A DNA stretch of 64,000 nucleotides from Methanothermus fervidus DSM 2088 (GCA_000166095.1 CP002278.1:704001-768000), one strand, 5' to 3'. Shown: positions 19,244 to 29,905, counted from the stretch's first letter. Numbers and translations: made by a program. Notes: generated by a model from the sequence alone, not told the origin.

Positions 19244-19811
19244 AGTCTATGCTTTTTTAATCTTATTTATATCTTTTATTTTTGCCTCCTTCATTTTTTT
19301 AAAAGCTTATTTAAATCATCAAAAAATTATAAAATATAAAGAAATTGTTAAAGAACATGGAAATCAGCGCCTTTCATCTCCTAGTATATATGCTGTACCA
19401 CAACGAAATGTAATTGGAAGATTAGTAATTCCAAAGATTGGTTTAGATTGTCTAATAAAAGAAACATCGGTAAATGATTATAATACTGTGTATCATTATC
19501 CAGAAAGTGCAGGATTAGGTGAAAACGGAGAATGTGCACTTTTAGGTCATAGGACATTATTTTCTGGACCTTTTAAAAGAATTGGTGAGTTGTCACCAGG
19601 AGACGAAGTTATAGTTTATGATTATACACGTTCAAGGAAATATATCTATGTAGTTGTTTCAAATGGTGAGGATATAAGATGGGATTACAAAAATAATCCA
19701 ATAAGATTTGAACATGGTGGTGAACCACGTTTATTGCTTATAACATGTTATCCTCCTGGAAGAAAAGATGCAGCATGGATAACACATTGTATATTAATAA
19801 AAAGTTATTAA
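19233..19811 (+). CDS. Sortase family transpeptidase
   Basis: 192 aa with an N-terminal membrane anchor (YAFLILFISFIFASFIFLKAY) and an extracellular sortase domain. Catalytic pattern: RLVIPKIGLDCLI strand, LLGHRTLFSGPFKRIGEL with the His, LLLITCYPPG with the Cys, and an Arg just after (GRKDAAW). Sortases attach surface proteins to the wall. ATG 19233 follows GGTGGA and overlaps the mscS stop. The wall target in an archaeon with pseudomurein is inferred; no LPxTG-like substrate was noticed in the window. Confidence 0.82.
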   Translation: MNYRVYAFLILFISFIFASFIFLKAYLNHQKIIKYKEIVKEHGNQRLSSPSIYAVPQRNVIGRLVIPKIGLDCLIKETSVNDYNTVYHYPESAGLGENGECALLGHRTLFSGPFKRIGELSPGDEVIVYDYTRSRKYIYVVVSNGEDIRWDYKNNPIRFEHGGEPRLLLITCYPPGRKDAAWITHCILIKSY

Positions 19812-19815
19812 GGGG

Positions 19816-20739
19816 ATGGGTTTTGTGGAAATACAGGAAGAAATAGAGGAAATTAAAAAAGAAAAAAATGCTATCATACTTGCACATAATTACCAACCTA
19901 AAGAGATACAGGAAATAGCTGATTTTATAGGTGATTCTTTAGAACTTTGTTTAAAAATAACTAAAATAAAAGATAAAGACATGGTAGTATTTTGTGGCGT
20001 TGATTTTATGGCTGAAACAGCGTATATTTTGAGCCCTGATAAAAAAATATTAATACCAGACCCTGCTGCTGAATGTCAGATGGCACACATGCTTAAAGTA
20101 AGTGATATTAAGAAAGCTAAGAAAAAATACCCTGATGCAGCTGTAGTTTTATATGTAAATACTTTAGCTGAGGCAAAAGCAGAAGCAGATATCATATGTA
20201 CATCTGCAAATGCTGTTGAGGTTGTAAATAGTTTGGATGAAGATACTATAATATTTGGACCTGATAGAAATTTAGCCATGTATGTTGCAAAAAATACTGA
20301 CAAAAAAATTATACCTGTGCCTGAAGATGGGCATTGTTATGTACATAAAATGTTTAAGCCTGAACATTTCATACGTTTAAAAGAGAAATATCCGGATGCT
20401 GAAATTCTTGTTCATCCAGAATGTGACCCTGAAGTTCAGGAGTTAGCTGACCATATTTTAAGTACAGGTGGAATGATAAGAAGAACTATGGAATCTGATT
20501 CAAAAGAATTCATCATTGGTACTGAAGTTGATTTATGTACTAGAATAGAGAGAGAAGTACCTAATAAAAAGGCAATTCCTGCATATAAGGAAGCAATTTG
20601 TGAAGAAATGAAGTATCATAGTTTAAAGAAATTAAGGAATTCATTGATAGAAGAAAAATATGAAGTCAAAGTTCCAAAAAAGATTGCCAAAAAAGCTAAA
20701 AGTGCAATAAATCGAATGATTGAAATCTTCAATAAGTGA
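19816..20739 (+). CDS. nadA: Quinolinate synthase A
   Basis: 307-aa [4Fe-4S] enzyme condensing iminoaspartate with DHAP to quinolinate. Typical segments: AIILAHNYQPKEIQEIADFIGDS, FCGVDFMAETAYIL with a cluster Cys, PEDGHCYVH, VHPECDPEV and TEVDLCTRIE with the remaining Cys. The start may be ATG 19816 or GTG 19825; the A+G-rich AAGGGG sits very close to the first. It forms a likely operon with the sortase and the next gene. Confidence 0.93.
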   Translation: MGFVEIQEEIEEIKKEKNAIILAHNYQPKEIQEIADFIGDSLELCLKITKIKDKDMVVFCGVDFMAETAYILSPDKKILIPDPAAECQMAHMLKVSDIKKAKKKYPDAAVVLYVNTLAEAKAEADIICTSANAVEVVNSLDEDTIIFGPDRNLAMYVAKNTDKKIIPVPEDGHCYVHKMFKPEHFIRLKEKYPDAEILVHPECDPEVQELADHILSTGGMIRRTMESDSKEFIIGTEVDLCTRIEREVPNKKAIPAYKEAICEEMKYHSLKKLRNSLIEEKYEVKVPKKIAKKAKSAINRMIEIFNK

Positions 20740-20754
20740 TAAGGAGGTAATAAT

Positions 20755-21960
20755 TTGGAATTTGAGGTTGTGGAATTAAAAGGCCATATAATAGATTCAA
20801 ATATTCTGTCACAAGTTTTGGATAAAATAATAATGATGGGTGGGGATTTTGAAATAGAAAAGCTTGATGTTGGAAAAACAAATGAAGATGAGAGTTATGC
20901 GAGACTCATAGTTAAAGGTGAAAATATAGATGAAATTTTAGGTGAAATTCAACAATTAGGTGCGATAGTTCCAACAAAAGAAGTCAAAACAAAAAAAGCA
21001 CCAAAAGATGGGGTTTTACCAGACAATTTTTATGCCACTACAAATTTACCAACTTATGTAAGGATAGATGGAGAATGGAAAAAAGTTAGAGATATTGAGA
21101 TGGACTGTGTTATAGTAATTAAAGAAGAAAATGGAGAAAAAATACCTGTTTGTAAAAGGATGGGATTGGTTAAGAAAGGAGAGGAAGTAGTTGTTGGATA
21201 TGAAGGAATAAAAGTAATACCTTTAGAAAAAGAAAGGAGTAGAGAAATTTTTGGTTTCATGCAAAGTGAAGTTTCACCAGAAAAACCATTAGATTATTAT
21301 TCAAAAGTGATTGCCAAAGAAATGAAAAAAATAAAGAAAAATAATGGAAAGATTGTCTGGGTTGTTGGTACTGCAATTGCACATACCCGAGCACATAGAA
21401 TTTTAGAAAGATTCGTAAGGGAAGGCTATGTAGATGCATTGTTTTGTGGAAATGGGTTTGCAACAATGGACATTGAATATGCATTATTTAAAACAACTTT
21501 GGGAATGAATGATAGAGCTAAAGTTGTAAAAGGCGGATATAAAAGTCATTTAGTTGCTATAAATGAAATATCAAAGGCAGGAGGCATAAAAAAAGCTGTT
21601 GAAAAGGGAATAATAAATAAGGGAGTATTTTATGAATGTGTAAAAAATAATGTTCCATACGTGATAGGAGGATCTTTAAGAGATGATGGACCACTTGTAG
21701 ATACAATAACTGATGTCATGGAAGCACAGGATGAAATGCGTAAATATGCTAAAAAATCAGATATGTGTATAATACTAGCTACAATGTTACATGGCATTGC
21801 CACAGGTAATATTTTACCTGCCAGAGTTAAAACTGTTTGTGTGGATATGAATCCCTATGTTGTGACTAGACTTCAGGATAGAGGTAGTCATCAAGCTTTA
21901 GGAGTGGTTTCTGATCCTTGTGCATTCCTTCATATATTGGAAAAAGACCTATTATCATAA
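20755..21960 (+). CDS. Ornithine cyclodeaminase, archaeal type (LOR/SDH domain, TIGR00300 family)
   Basis: 401 aa. The N-terminal about 100 residues match the LOR/SDH conserved region (FEVVELKGHIIDSNILSQVL), and the rest is a Rossmann-like domain with GGSLRDDGPLVD and ATMLHGIATGNILPA. Proteins of this family act as ornithine cyclodeaminase, making proline from ornithine, in methanococci and as the C-terminal part of cyanobacterial AgrE. Start TTG 20755 follows a perfect AAGGAGGT. Function by family; proline synthesis fits a methanogen lacking the usual ProABC route. Confidence 0.8.
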   Translation: MEFEVVELKGHIIDSNILSQVLDKIIMMGGDFEIEKLDVGKTNEDESYARLIVKGENIDEILGEIQQLGAIVPTKEVKTKKAPKDGVLPDNFYATTNLPTYVRIDGEWKKVRDIEMDCVIVIKEENGEKIPVCKRMGLVKKGEEVVVGYEGIKVIPLEKERSREIFGFMQSEVSPEKPLDYYSKVIAKEMKKIKKNNGKIVWVVGTAIAHTRAHRILERFVREGYVDALFCGNGFATMDIEYALFKTTLGMNDRAKVVKGGYKSHLVAINEISKAGGIKKAVEKGIINKGVFYECVKNNVPYVIGGSLRDDGPLVDTITDVMEAQDEMRKYAKKSDMCIILATMLHGIATGNILPARVKTVCVDMNPYVVTRLQDRGSHQALGVVSDPCAFLHILEKDLLS

Positions 21961-22008
21961 AAAAATTTAAATTCTTAAAAAATTGTAAAACAAATTTGGA
22001 GGGATTAT

Positions 22009-23109
22009 ATGAAAACGACTATTAGTGTTATAAAGGCAGATATTGGAAGTGTAGCTGGACATGTTGTTGCACATAAAGCCCTTAAAGACAAATGTAGAGA
22101 AGTACTGTCAAAGGCAAAGGAAGATGGAATTATAGAGGACTTTTATGTCACAAATTGTGGTGACGATGTAAACCTTATAATGACACATAGAAGAGGAGAA
22201 GATGATGAAGAGGTGCATAGGACTGCATGGGAAGCATTCAAGGAAGCAACTAAAGTTTCTAAAAAGATGAAATTATATGGTGCTGGACAAGATTTACTAT
22301 CTGACACTTTTTCAGGTAATGTAAAGGGTTTAGGACCTGGATGTGCAGAAATGGAGTTTAAAGAAAGACCTAGTGACCCTGTAGTTGTGTTTTGTTGTGA
22401 TAAAACAGAGCCAGGAGCATTTAATTTACCACTCTTCAGAATATTTGCTGATCCATTTAACACAGCTGGTTTAGTTATTGATCCTTCTCTACACAAAGGA
22501 TATAAATTTGAGGTATATGATGTGATAGACCACAAAAGAGTGATGATGTCATGTCCAGAAGAGATGTATGATTTACTTGCTCTTTTAGGATCAATTAGTA
22601 GATATGTGATAAAGAAAATCTACAGGAAGAAAGATGATGAAATAGCTGCCTCAGTAAGCACTGAAAGATTAAACTTAATAGCAGGGAAATACATAGGAAA
22701 AGATGACCCTGTGGCAATAGTTAGGGCACAATCAGGATTTCCAGCAACTGGTGAAATATTAGAAGCGTTTGCCCAACCACATCTAGTTGGAGGATGGATG
22801 AGAGGATCACATAATGGTCCTTTAATGCCAGTATCTGAAAAAGATGCAGTTCCAACAAGATTTGATGGACCACCACGTGTTATGGCATTAGGTTTCCAAA
22901 TATCTGAATGTAAATTAATAGGACCTATCGATTTGTTTGATGACCCTATCTTTGAGCGTTCAAGGAGATTAGCAGCAAATATATCTGAATATATGAGGCG
23001 TCATGGGCCATTTGAGCCACATAGGTTACCTAGTGATGAGATGGAATATACAACTTTACCAGATGTACTTAAAAAATTGAAAGATAGATTTGAGGACATA
23101 GAGGATTAA
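22009..23109 (+). CDS. fbp: Fructose-1,6-bisphosphate aldolase/phosphatase
   Basis: 366-aa bifunctional archaeal FBPA/P that joins triose phosphates and dephosphorylates the product, driving gluconeogenesis one way. Diagnostic segments: VIKADIGSVAGHVVAH at the N-terminus, CGDDVNLIMTH, GLGPGCAEMEF, VFCCDKTEPGAFNLPLFRIFADPFNTAGLVIDP and PHLVGGWMRGSHNGPLMP near residue 265. ATG follows GGAGGG. Length and motifs are typical. Its 3' end overlaps the convergent gene by 4 nt. Confidence 0.96.
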   Translation: MKTTISVIKADIGSVAGHVVAHKALKDKCREVLSKAKEDGIIEDFYVTNCGDDVNLIMTHRRGEDDEEVHRTAWEAFKEATKVSKKMKLYGAGQDLLSDTFSGNVKGLGPGCAEMEFKERPSDPVVVFCCDKTEPGAFNLPLFRIFADPFNTAGLVIDPSLHKGYKFEVYDVIDHKRVMMSCPEEMYDLLALLGSISRYVIKKIYRKKDDEIAASVSTERLNLIAGKYIGKDDPVAIVRAQSGFPATGEILEAFAQPHLVGGWMRGSHNGPLMPVSEKDAVPTRFDGPPRVMALGFQISECKLIGPIDLFDDPIFERSRRLAANISEYMRRHGPFEPHRLPSDEMEYTTLPDVLKKLKDRFEDIED

Positions 23110-23753
23110 GAAAGTAAAGTGTTTGAACATTTTAAAATTTCTTTAGGAATATCTACAACTTGTTTGACATTGTCTATAATTACGCTGTCGCTTGTTGCAA
23201 CAACGTTTCCTTTCTTACCTTCTTTTTTTAAAATATAGTCTACTTTATTAGATAAAATAACTTCTCCATTGACTTTGTGTTTTGACATGCAAGCCCTAAT
23301 TCTTTTTGCTAATTCACCACTAAAACTTACATTTTTGTCAAGATAAAATACAACATATTTAGGTTGATATTTCTTTAAAGTAGTTATTATAGCTTTGAGA
23401 GCTTTATATGTAGTAGTAGATATCTTATGTTTTCCAAATACAGCACTACAATCCCTTAAAAATCCATCTTGGGCAATGAATATATCCTTTGAATTCCTAA
23501 TAATATTTTCCACTGTTATCAACACATTGTAACCATCAATAAGAAGTTTTTTGTTTTTAATATTTTTTAATTTAATAATTTTAGATTTCCTTTCCTTAAT
23601 TTTCCTCCTGGAAAAAACATGTCTAGAAAGATAATTTCTTTCTTTTTTTGAAAGTAAATAATGATCAGCAACAAATTTTAATGCAATAGTTTTCCTATAT
23701 CCTCTATCAAGTAAATATCTAAGATCTTTTATGGCTTCATCGATTTTTCCCAT
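23106..23753 (-). CDS. DUF434 protein with PIN-like domain
   Basis: 215-aa archaeal conserved protein. An N-terminal helical DUF434 part (ALKFVADHYLLSKKERNYLSRHVFSRRK) is followed by a PIN/NYN-like alpha/beta domain with the acidic motifs LLIDGYNVLITVE and VFYLDKNVS and a C-terminal NVVATSDSVIID. The Asp spacing resembles Mg-dependent RNases, so a nuclease is possible but not shown. It is 15 nt from the next minus-strand gene. Confidence 0.7.
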   Translation of the reverse strand: MGKIDEAIKDLRYLLDRGYRKTIALKFVADHYLLSKKERNYLSRHVFSRRKIKERKSKIIKLKNIKNKKLLIDGYNVLITVENIIRNSKDIFIAQDGFLRDCSAVFGKHKISTTTYKALKAIITTLKKYQPKYVVFYLDKNVSFSGELAKRIRACMSKHKVNGEVILSNKVDYILKKEGKKGNVVATSDSVIIDNVKQVVDIPKEILKCSNTLLS

Positions 23754-23768
23754 CTTATCACAAAATTT

Positions 23769-24434
23769 TTAGCCTCTAATTTTCGCTGCAATTATGAGTA
23801 CACGGTCGGATGCATCTTCTGCTTGATCAGCTATATGACCTAGTTTTGTTGTTATTTCTTTAAGTCCCAGTAGTTTTACTGTTCCTATTTTTTTATTTTT
23901 ATAGAGTTTGAATAATTTTTTAATAATTTTCCTCTCAACTTTATCTGCATTTTCTTCTAGTTTTTCTGTTTCATGTGCTTTTTTAATGGCTTCTCCATAA
24001 TCTTTATCGAGGTTTTCCATACTCTTTTCAAATGCTTTTAATGTTTTATCTATAGCATCTATAAATTCCCTGAAATTTTTTTTAAGAATTTTCGGAAATC
24101 TTATTTTACTTAAAGATATCGAGAACGCCACAGATTCTATTGTATCAGCTATTTTATCTGTTTTTTCTGTAAGTAATATTCTATCCTCTCTGTCAAATGG
24201 TAAAAATGCACCTGAATAATATTTTAATTCCATTTTTCTTCTAACTTCGTCTGCTTCTCTTTCCAATTCTGATATTTTCTTGGCCAATTTTTCTACTTCA
24301 TCATAATTTCCTTCATAAAAGTTTTCCATCAAAAGTTTAAGTTTTTCATAACATTCGCCAACTAATTCCACATGTTTCTCAACAAATTTTTCGACTTCTG
24401 ATTCCCTATAAAATAAATTTTTTATTTTTTTCAT
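23769..24434 (-). CDS. PhoU-like DUF47 family protein (TIGR00153)
   Basis: 221-aa all-helical coiled protein related to PhoU, usually paired with phosphate transport or metal binding. The DUF47 pattern is present: YYSGAFLPFDREDRILLTEKTDKIADTIE near residue 70 and ITTKLGHIADQAEDASDRVLIIAAKIRG at the end. The chosen ATG overlaps the upstream gene stop (ATGA) and follows GGGAG; the frame is open 20 codons further. No Pit-type transporter gene is adjacent, so the partner is unclear. Confidence 0.8.
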   Translation of the reverse strand: MKKIKNLFYRESEVEKFVEKHVELVGECYEKLKLLMENFYEGNYDEVEKLAKKISELEREADEVRRKMELKYYSGAFLPFDREDRILLTEKTDKIADTIESVAFSISLSKIRFPKILKKNFREFIDAIDKTLKAFEKSMENLDKDYGEAIKKAHETEKLEENADKVERKIIKKLFKLYKNKKIGTVKLLGLKEITTKLGHIADQAEDASDRVLIIAAKIRG

Positions 24435-24667
24435 TCTAATCTCCCATGAAGAAATCTTAAAGAATCTATTAATCCATGTGCATAATTTATACACGCAAAA
24501 GATGTTAAATAATCTTTCTTTTTTAAATAAAAAATTGCATCTTTTTTATATCTTTTTGCAATGTCTATTATTTTTCTTTCTTTTTCATTAAGCTCTATAA
24601 CTTTTAGATCTTTTAAAACTTCCTCAAATAAATCTATATCTTTGTAAATTCTTTCCTTATATTTCAT
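24431..24667 (-). CDS. DUF357 small helical protein
   Basis: 78-aa conserved archaeal protein, mostly helical (YKERIYKDIDLFEEVLKDL; YKKDAIFYLKKKDYLTSFACINYAHGLIDSLR). The latter half resembles HEPN/TPR-like helical hairpins. The start ATG overlaps the pgsA stop in TAATG, after GGTGA, and its own stop overlaps the next gene, so the three are tightly coupled. Function unknown. Confidence 0.72.
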   Translation of the reverse strand: MKYKERIYKDIDLFEEVLKDLKVIELNEKERKIIDIAKRYKKDAIFYLKKKDYLTSFACINYAHGLIDSLRFLHGRLE

Positions 24668-25236
24668 TATTTTTTCACCGCTTTCCAAGTGTGGTGAATT
24701 CTCTGAAAGACAGTTATATATGATATCAGGAGGAGGAATATCATAAATATTGTCATTATTTTTAAGTTTACAAATTCTCCTAAAATAGAAGCTATAAATA
24801 TAATGATCAATCTTTCAGGCCTTTCAGCAATTCCTATTTCACAATTTACACCTATACTCTCAGACTTTGCGCGAACATAACTTATGGTGAAAAAAGAATG
24901 TAAAAGAAAAATTCCTAAAATCCAATTTATAAATCCTCCAAAGGTTATTCCTAAAACAATTGCTGCATCTGAAAATCTATCCATAACAGAATCTAAGAAT
25001 TCTCCGAATGGGGTGGGTCTAAATTTGATTCTTGCAACTGCACCATCTAACATGTCTAAAAATCCACTTATTCCCAAAACTATTGCTGCAAAAAATAAAT
25101 TTTTTGTTGCAAATAAATATCCAGCAATAAGTGCTAAAATAAATCCAAGGATGGTTATATAATCAGGGTGAAGATTTGTTCTTTCAGCTATAGGTTTTAT
25201 CATTTGGTTCATTTCTTTTTTAATTTTACTCAACAT
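24667..25236 (-). CDS. CDP-alcohol phosphatidyltransferase, probably archaetidylinositol phosphate synthase
   Basis: 189-aa membrane enzyme of archaeal ether lipid synthesis. The catalytic motif D-G-x2-A-R-x8-G-x3-D-x3-D is seen as DMLDGAVARIKFRPTPFGEF followed by LDSVMDRFSD, near residue 61. Four or five membrane helices follow. Length and the N-terminal HPDYITILGF fit the AIP synthase type known from Methanothermobacter (CDP-archaeol plus inositol phosphate). The head group is inferred. First gene of a three-gene operon. Confidence 0.8.
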   Translation of the reverse strand: MLSKIKKEMNQMIKPIAERTNLHPDYITILGFILALIAGYLFATKNLFFAAIVLGISGFLDMLDGAVARIKFRPTPFGEFLDSVMDRFSDAAIVLGITFGGFINWILGIFLLHSFFTISYVRAKSESIGVNCEIGIAERPERLIIIFIASILGEFVNLKIMTIFMIFLLLISYITVFQRIHHTWKAVKK

Positions 25237-25364
25237 TTTATCTCTCCAATTCTAATGATAAGTAGTTAAATTTAAATAAAGTTTGGTAAATACAATGAAA
25301 TAGTAATTATTTGTTATCATCTGTTGTTTTTTAAAATTTGTTAGTTTTCTGTGGAGGGTCTTTA

Positions 25365-26138
25365 GTGTTTGAAATGGAGTATTCTGAAGTTATAAATAAA
25401 ATTGAAAATTTTATATCTAGAAAGGTAGAAGAAGCTGGTGCTAACGGCGTAGTTTTAGGTTTGAGTGGTGGTATAGATTCAAGTGTTGTTGCATATCTTT
25501 CAAAAAAAGCACTTGGATCTAAAAATGTATTTGGGCTTATAATGCCCAGTGAAACTACTAAAGAGGAAGATGTAAAGGATGCTATATCTATTGCAAAAAA
25601 TCTTGGAATAAATTATGAAATAATAAATATAGAACCCATTTTAAAGAAATTTAGGTCAATGTGTAAACATAAAGGAAACAAAATAGCAATAGCTAATTTA
25701 GGACCAAGAGTAAGGATGACTATACTGTATTATCATTCTAATTCTTTAAATAGTCTTGTTGCAGGTACAGGAAACAAAAGTGAATTGTTGATAGGATATT
25801 TTACTAAGTATGGGGATGGTGGTGTAGATATATTGCCAATAGGTGATCTCTACAAAACTCAGGTGAGAAAAATTGCTTATGAACTTGGCGTTCCAAAAAA
25901 AATCATTGAAAAACCACCAAGTGCTGGATTGTGGAGAGGACAGACAGATGAAGATGAAATAGGTCTTGATTATGAAACATTAGACAAAATATTATTTTTG
26001 ATGGTTGAAAAAAAATTGAAAAATCATGAGATCCATGAAAAATTGGGAATACCATTAAAAACAATAGGAAGAGTTGAAGAAATGATTAAAAATGCAGAAC
26101 ATAAGCTAAATCCACCTGAAGTGGCACGTATCTGGTGA
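25365..26138 (+). CDS. nadE: NH3-dependent NAD+ synthetase
   Basis: 257-aa last enzyme of NAD synthesis, amidating deamido-NAD with ATP. The PP-loop LGLSGGIDSSVVAYL is near residue 29, followed by GTGNKSELLIGYFTKYGDGGVDILPIGDLYKTQV and PSAGLWRGQTDEDE. No glutaminase domain is attached. GTG 25365 lies six bases after GGAGGG and is preferred over ATG 25374 or the upstream open frame. It is 4 nt before cutA. Confidence 0.94.
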   Translation: MFEMEYSEVINKIENFISRKVEEAGANGVVLGLSGGIDSSVVAYLSKKALGSKNVFGLIMPSETTKEEDVKDAISIAKNLGINYEIINIEPILKKFRSMCKHKGNKIAIANLGPRVRMTILYYHSNSLNSLVAGTGNKSELLIGYFTKYGDGGVDILPIGDLYKTQVRKIAYELGVPKKIIEKPPSAGLWRGQTDEDEIGLDYETLDKILFLMVEKKLKNHEIHEKLGIPLKTIGRVEEMIKNAEHKLNPPEVARIW

Positions 26139-26142
26139 GAAA

Positions 26143-26454
26143 ATGTTTGCAATTGTATATATAACTGCAAAAGATGTAGATGAAGCAAAAAAGATTGGCA
26201 ACACTTTAGTTAAAGAAAAATTAGTTGGATGCGTGAATATAATACCTAAAATAGAATCGATATATTGGTGGGAAGGTGAAATTGAAAAAGATGTAGAAGC
26301 TGTTGTCATTGCTAAAACATTAGTATCTAAAATACAAGATGTGATAAACAAAACTAAAGAAATCCATAGTTATGAAAATCCATGTATATTAGCAATTCCA
26401 ATTATAACTCTTACAGAAGAGTATGCCAAATGGTTAAAAGAATCATTAAAATAA
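26143..26454 (+). CDS. cutA: CutA1 divalent cation tolerance protein
   Basis: 103-aa trimeric ferredoxin-fold protein. Pattern: [45 protein letters not shown] with the conserved Cys near residue 30 and the WWEG loop. CutA1 proteins bind copper and are very heat-stable; the physiological role is still open. In operon with nadE and, 16 nt on, leuS. Confidence 0.93.
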   Translation: MFAIVYITAKDVDEAKKIGNTLVKEKLVGCVNIIPKIESIYWWEGEIEKDVEAVVIAKTLVSKIQDVINKTKEIHSYENPCILAIPIITLTEEYAKWLKESLK

Positions 26455-26470
26455 ACATGGCGGTGATTTC

Positions 26471-29266
26471 GTGGACTTCACAAATATAGAAAAGAAGTGG
26501 CAAAAAATATGGGAAGAATCAAAAATATTTGAAGCAGATCCTAATGATAAGAAGAAAATATTCATAACAGTTGCATATCCTTACCCTAGTGGTGCAATGC
26601 ATGTAGGACATGGAAGAACATACACAGTTCCTGATGTGTATGCAAGATTTAAAAGGATGCAAGGTTACAATGTACTTTTTCCAATGGCTTGGCATGTAAC
26701 TGGCGCACCTGTGGTAGGCATTGCTAAAAGAATAGAACGTAAGGATCCATGGACATTAAAAACTTATAAAGAAGTTCATAAAGTTCCAGAAGATGAACTA
26801 AAGAAATTTTCAGATCCTCATTATATAGTTGAGTATTTCAGCAAAGAATACAAAAAAATCATGAAAAAAATGGGATATTCTATAGATTGGAGAAGAGAAT
26901 TCAAAACTACTGATCCACATTATCAAAAGTTCATAGAATGGCAAATGAAAAAATTAAAAGAAATGGGGTTGATAAGAAAAGGTACACATCCTGTGAAATA
27001 TTGTCCAGAATGTCAAAACCCAGTTGGCGATCATGATCTACTGGAAGGTGAAGGTGTAGATATTGTTGAGTTAACACTTTTAAAATTTAAAATAGATGAC
27101 TCTTATCTTGTTGCTGCAACATTTAGACCAGAAACAATTTTTGGTACAACTAATATTTGGTTAAATCCTGATTCAAAGTATATTAAAGTTAAAGTAGGAA
27201 ACGAAAAATGGATAATAAGTAAAGAATCTTATGAAAATATTTCTCATCAAAAAGATATAGAGATTTTAGAAGACGTAAATCCAAAGGAACTTATAGGAAA
27301 ACATGTTAAAAACCCCATTACAAAAAAAGATCATCCTATATTGCCAGCAGAATTCGTGGACCCCAAATTTGGTACAGGAGTAGTTTTTTCAGTTCCGGCT
27401 CATGCTCCAGCTGATTATGTTGCATTACGAGATTTAAAAAATAACGATGACATAATAGCTGAATATAAATTAGATAAAGAAATGCTGGCATCCATAAAAC
27501 CAGTGCCAGTAATAGAAGTAGAAGGATTTGGAGAATTACCTGCCAAAGATATAGTAGATAAATTAAATGTCAAGGATCAAAATGATCCTAAGCTTGAAAA
27601 GGCTACCAATGAAATTTACAAAGTTGAGCACAATAAAGGAATAATGAAAGTTGAAGAATATGATGGAATACCTGTTTCAGAGGCTAGGGAAAAAATAATT
27701 GAGAGGTTGTGTAAGGAAGGTAAAGCTGATAAACTTTATGAATTTTCTGAAATTCCTGTAATCTGTAGATGTGGTGCTAACTGCGTTGTTAAAATAATGA
27801 AAGATCAATGGTTCCTCAAATATTCAAATGAAGAATGGAAAAATAAAGCATTATCTTGCTTAAATCAGATGAAGATAGTACCAGATGAAATTAGACAAAA
27901 TATTGAATACTTTATAAAATGGTTAAAAGATTGGGCATGCGCACGTAAAATAGGATTAGGAACAAAATTACCCTGGGACAAAAGGTGGATTGTAGAACCA
28001 TTAACAGATTCAACTATCTACATGGCATATTATACCATAGCTCATAAAATAAAAGAAAAAGATCATGAAGAATTAAATAGTGAATACTTTGATGAAGTTT
28101 TCTTAAATAATCCAGATGAAGAATTTGCATATTGGTATCCTCTTGATTGGAGATTATCTGCAAAAGATTTGATAGGTAATCATTTAACATTTCATATATT
28201 TCACCATTCAGCAATATTTCCAGAAGACAAATGGCCAAAAGGCATAGTTGTTTTTGGTATGGGTCTCCTTGAAGGACAAAAAATGTCATCTTCAAAAGGA
28301 AATATAGTAACTCTGTCAGAGGCAATTTCAGAATATGGTGCAGATGTTGTAAGAATGTTTTTAATGTCTTCAGCAGAGCCATGGCAAGATTTTGATTGGA
28401 GAAAAAAAGAAGTTATTGGTGTTAAAAGGAGAATTGAACAATTTTTTGAACTATATGAAAAAATTGATGAAAAAATAGGACTTAATTTTGAAAATAAATT
28501 GGAAATCAGGCCTAAAAAATTTATAAATAAATGGATATTAAGTCAAGTTAACCAAAGAATAAAAAATGTTACAGAAGCTCTGGAGAAATTTCAAACTAGG
28601 AAGGCTTTACAAGAAGGATTTTTCTTATTTAGAAAAGATGTTGATCATTACTTAAAACGAGTAAAACCATGGATTGAATTGGAAGAAACCAAGGAAATTT
28701 TAAGATATGTGATGAAGGTATGGGTAAAATTGGTTGCACCTTTCATACCTCATATTGCAGAGGAAATATGGGAAAAATATGGTGGTAATGGGTTAATTTC
28801 AGTTTCTAAATGGCCAGAACCCAAAGAAGAATTTATTGACAAGAAAATACAAAAGTCTGAAGAGATTGTAGAAGAAGTTATAAAAGATATCAAAGAAATC
28901 AAGAAAATAATTAGAAAAAAACCAGAAAAGGTTCACATCTATATATCTCCAAAGTGGAAATACAAAATATATGATATGATAAGTAGTAGTGATAGAAAGG
29001 ACTTAGGAACTATAATTCCTAAAGCATTGTCAGAAATTGAAGGCGATAAAAAGGAAATTGTGAATTTCATAAAGAAAAGTATTAGTGAAATAGCAAAAAA
29101 AGAATATGTTGGTTATATAGATGAATACAAAGTATTTAAGGAAGCCAAAGACTATATTGAGGAAGAAGTGAATGCAAAAATAGTTATACATAAAAAACCT
29201 GATTATGATCCAAAAAACAAATCAAAAATGGCAGAACCTTACAAACCAGCAATATACATTGAATAA
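26471..29266 (+). CDS. leuS: Leucyl-tRNA synthetase, archaeal type
   Basis: 931-aa class I synthetase charging tRNA-Leu. HIGH motif as [16 protein letters not shown] near residue 40, editing domain around [14 protein letters not shown], zinc-type Cys clusters ([14 protein letters not shown] and ICRCGANC), and KMSKS as [11 protein letters not shown] near residue 605. The archaeal/eukaryotic CP1 arrangement and length are normal. Starts at GTG 26471 after GGCGGTGA. Confidence 0.97.
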   Translation: MDFTNIEKKWQKIWEESKIFEADPNDKKKIFITVAYPYPSGAMHVGHGRTYTVPDVYARFKRMQGYNVLFPMAWHVTGAPVVGIAKRIERKDPWTLKTYKEVHKVPEDELKKFSDPHYIVEYFSKEYKKIMKKMGYSIDWRREFKTTDPHYQKFIEWQMKKLKEMGLIRKGTHPVKYCPECQNPVGDHDLLEGEGVDIVELTLLKFKIDDSYLVAATFRPETIFGTTNIWLNPDSKYIKVKVGNEKWIISKESYENISHQKDIEILEDVNPKELIGKHVKNPITKKDHPILPAEFVDPKFGTGVVFSVPAHAPADYVALRDLKNNDDIIAEYKLDKEMLASIKPVPVIEVEGFGELPAKDIVDKLNVKDQNDPKLEKATNEIYKVEHNKGIMKVEEYDGIPVSEAREKIIERLCKEGKADKLYEFSEIPVICRCGANCVVKIMKDQWFLKYSNEEWKNKALSCLNQMKIVPDEIRQNIEYFIKWLKDWACARKIGLGTKLPWDKRWIVEPLTDSTIYMAYYTIAHKIKEKDHEELNSEYFDEVFLNNPDEEFAYWYPLDWRLSAKDLIGNHLTFHIFHHSAIFPEDKWPKGIVVFGMGLLEGQKMSSSKGNIVTLSEAISEYGADVVRMFLMSSAEPWQDFDWRKKEVIGVKRRIEQFFELYEKIDEKIGLNFENKLEIRPKKFINKWILSQVNQRIKNVTEALEKFQTRKALQEGFFLFRKDVDHYLKRVKPWIELEETKEILRYVMKVWVKLVAPFIPHIAEEIWEKYGGNGLISVSKWPEPKEEFIDKKIQKSEEIVEEVIKDIKEIKKIIRKKPEKVHIYISPKWKYKIYDMISSSDRKDLGTIIPKALSEIEGDKKEIVNFIKKSISEIAKKEYVGYIDEYKVFKEAKDYIEEEVNAKIVIHKKPDYDPKNKSKMAEPYKPAIYIE

Positions 29267-29278
29267 AATCTGAGAAAT

Positions 29279-29905
29279 TCATAAAGAATTTAAATCATTG
29301 AAATTTTTTGGAACTTTGTTTAGGGTTCTAAGCTTTCTTGGCAATGGTTTTATCTTTGCAGGTGCTCCTATTGCTAAAGACCAAGGAGGTACATCTCTAG
29401 TTACTACAGCTCCAGCAGCTACCATAGCTCCCTCACCAATTTCTATATTTGATAAAAATGTTGAATTGGCACCAATTGTAACCCCTCTTTGTATTTTAGG
29501 TCCTTTAAGTTTGTACTTAACTCTTAAAGGATATCTGTCATTTGTAAAACATGCACAAGGTCCTATAAAAACATCGTTACCTATGTAACTATTTTTAGGA
29601 ATATAAACGTTTGATTGTATTCGTACATTGTTTCCAATTTTTGAATAGCCTTCTATAACTGTATTTGTTCCAATCAATACATTGTTTCCTATCCTTGTTT
29701 TTTCTCTTATCAATACATTGTGACCTGTCTGTAAGTTGTCACCTATTACTACATCGTTGTAAATTATAGTGTTGGCTCTAATCAATGGTTTTTTACCAAT
29801 TATTGGTGGTTTACTACCTTTTTTATATTCATAACCTAATATTACATTTTCATCTATCTTTCCATCTCTTACTTCTTCACCAAATATTAAAGATTTTATG
29901 GACAT
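29279..29905 (-). CDS. Hexapeptide-repeat acyltransferase (WbbJ/LbetaH type)
   Basis: 208-aa left-handed beta-helix protein with many [IV]-G-x4 turns ([51 protein letters not shown]). Such proteins transfer acetyl groups to amino sugars during polysaccharide or glycan synthesis. It ends with a catalytic-type C-terminal cap ([12 protein letters not shown]). Convergent with leuS and divergent from the PP-loop gene. The sugar substrate cannot be told. Confidence 0.82.
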   Translation of the reverse strand: MSIKSLIFGEEVRDGKIDENVILGYEYKKGSKPPIIGKKPLIRANTIIYNDVVIGDNLQTGHNVLIREKTRIGNNVLIGTNTVIEGYSKIGNNVRIQSNVYIPKNSYIGNDVFIGPCACFTNDRYPLRVKYKLKGPKIQRGVTIGANSTFLSNIEIGEGAMVAAGAVVTRDVPPWSLAIGAPAKIKPLPRKLRTLNKVPKNFNDLNSL

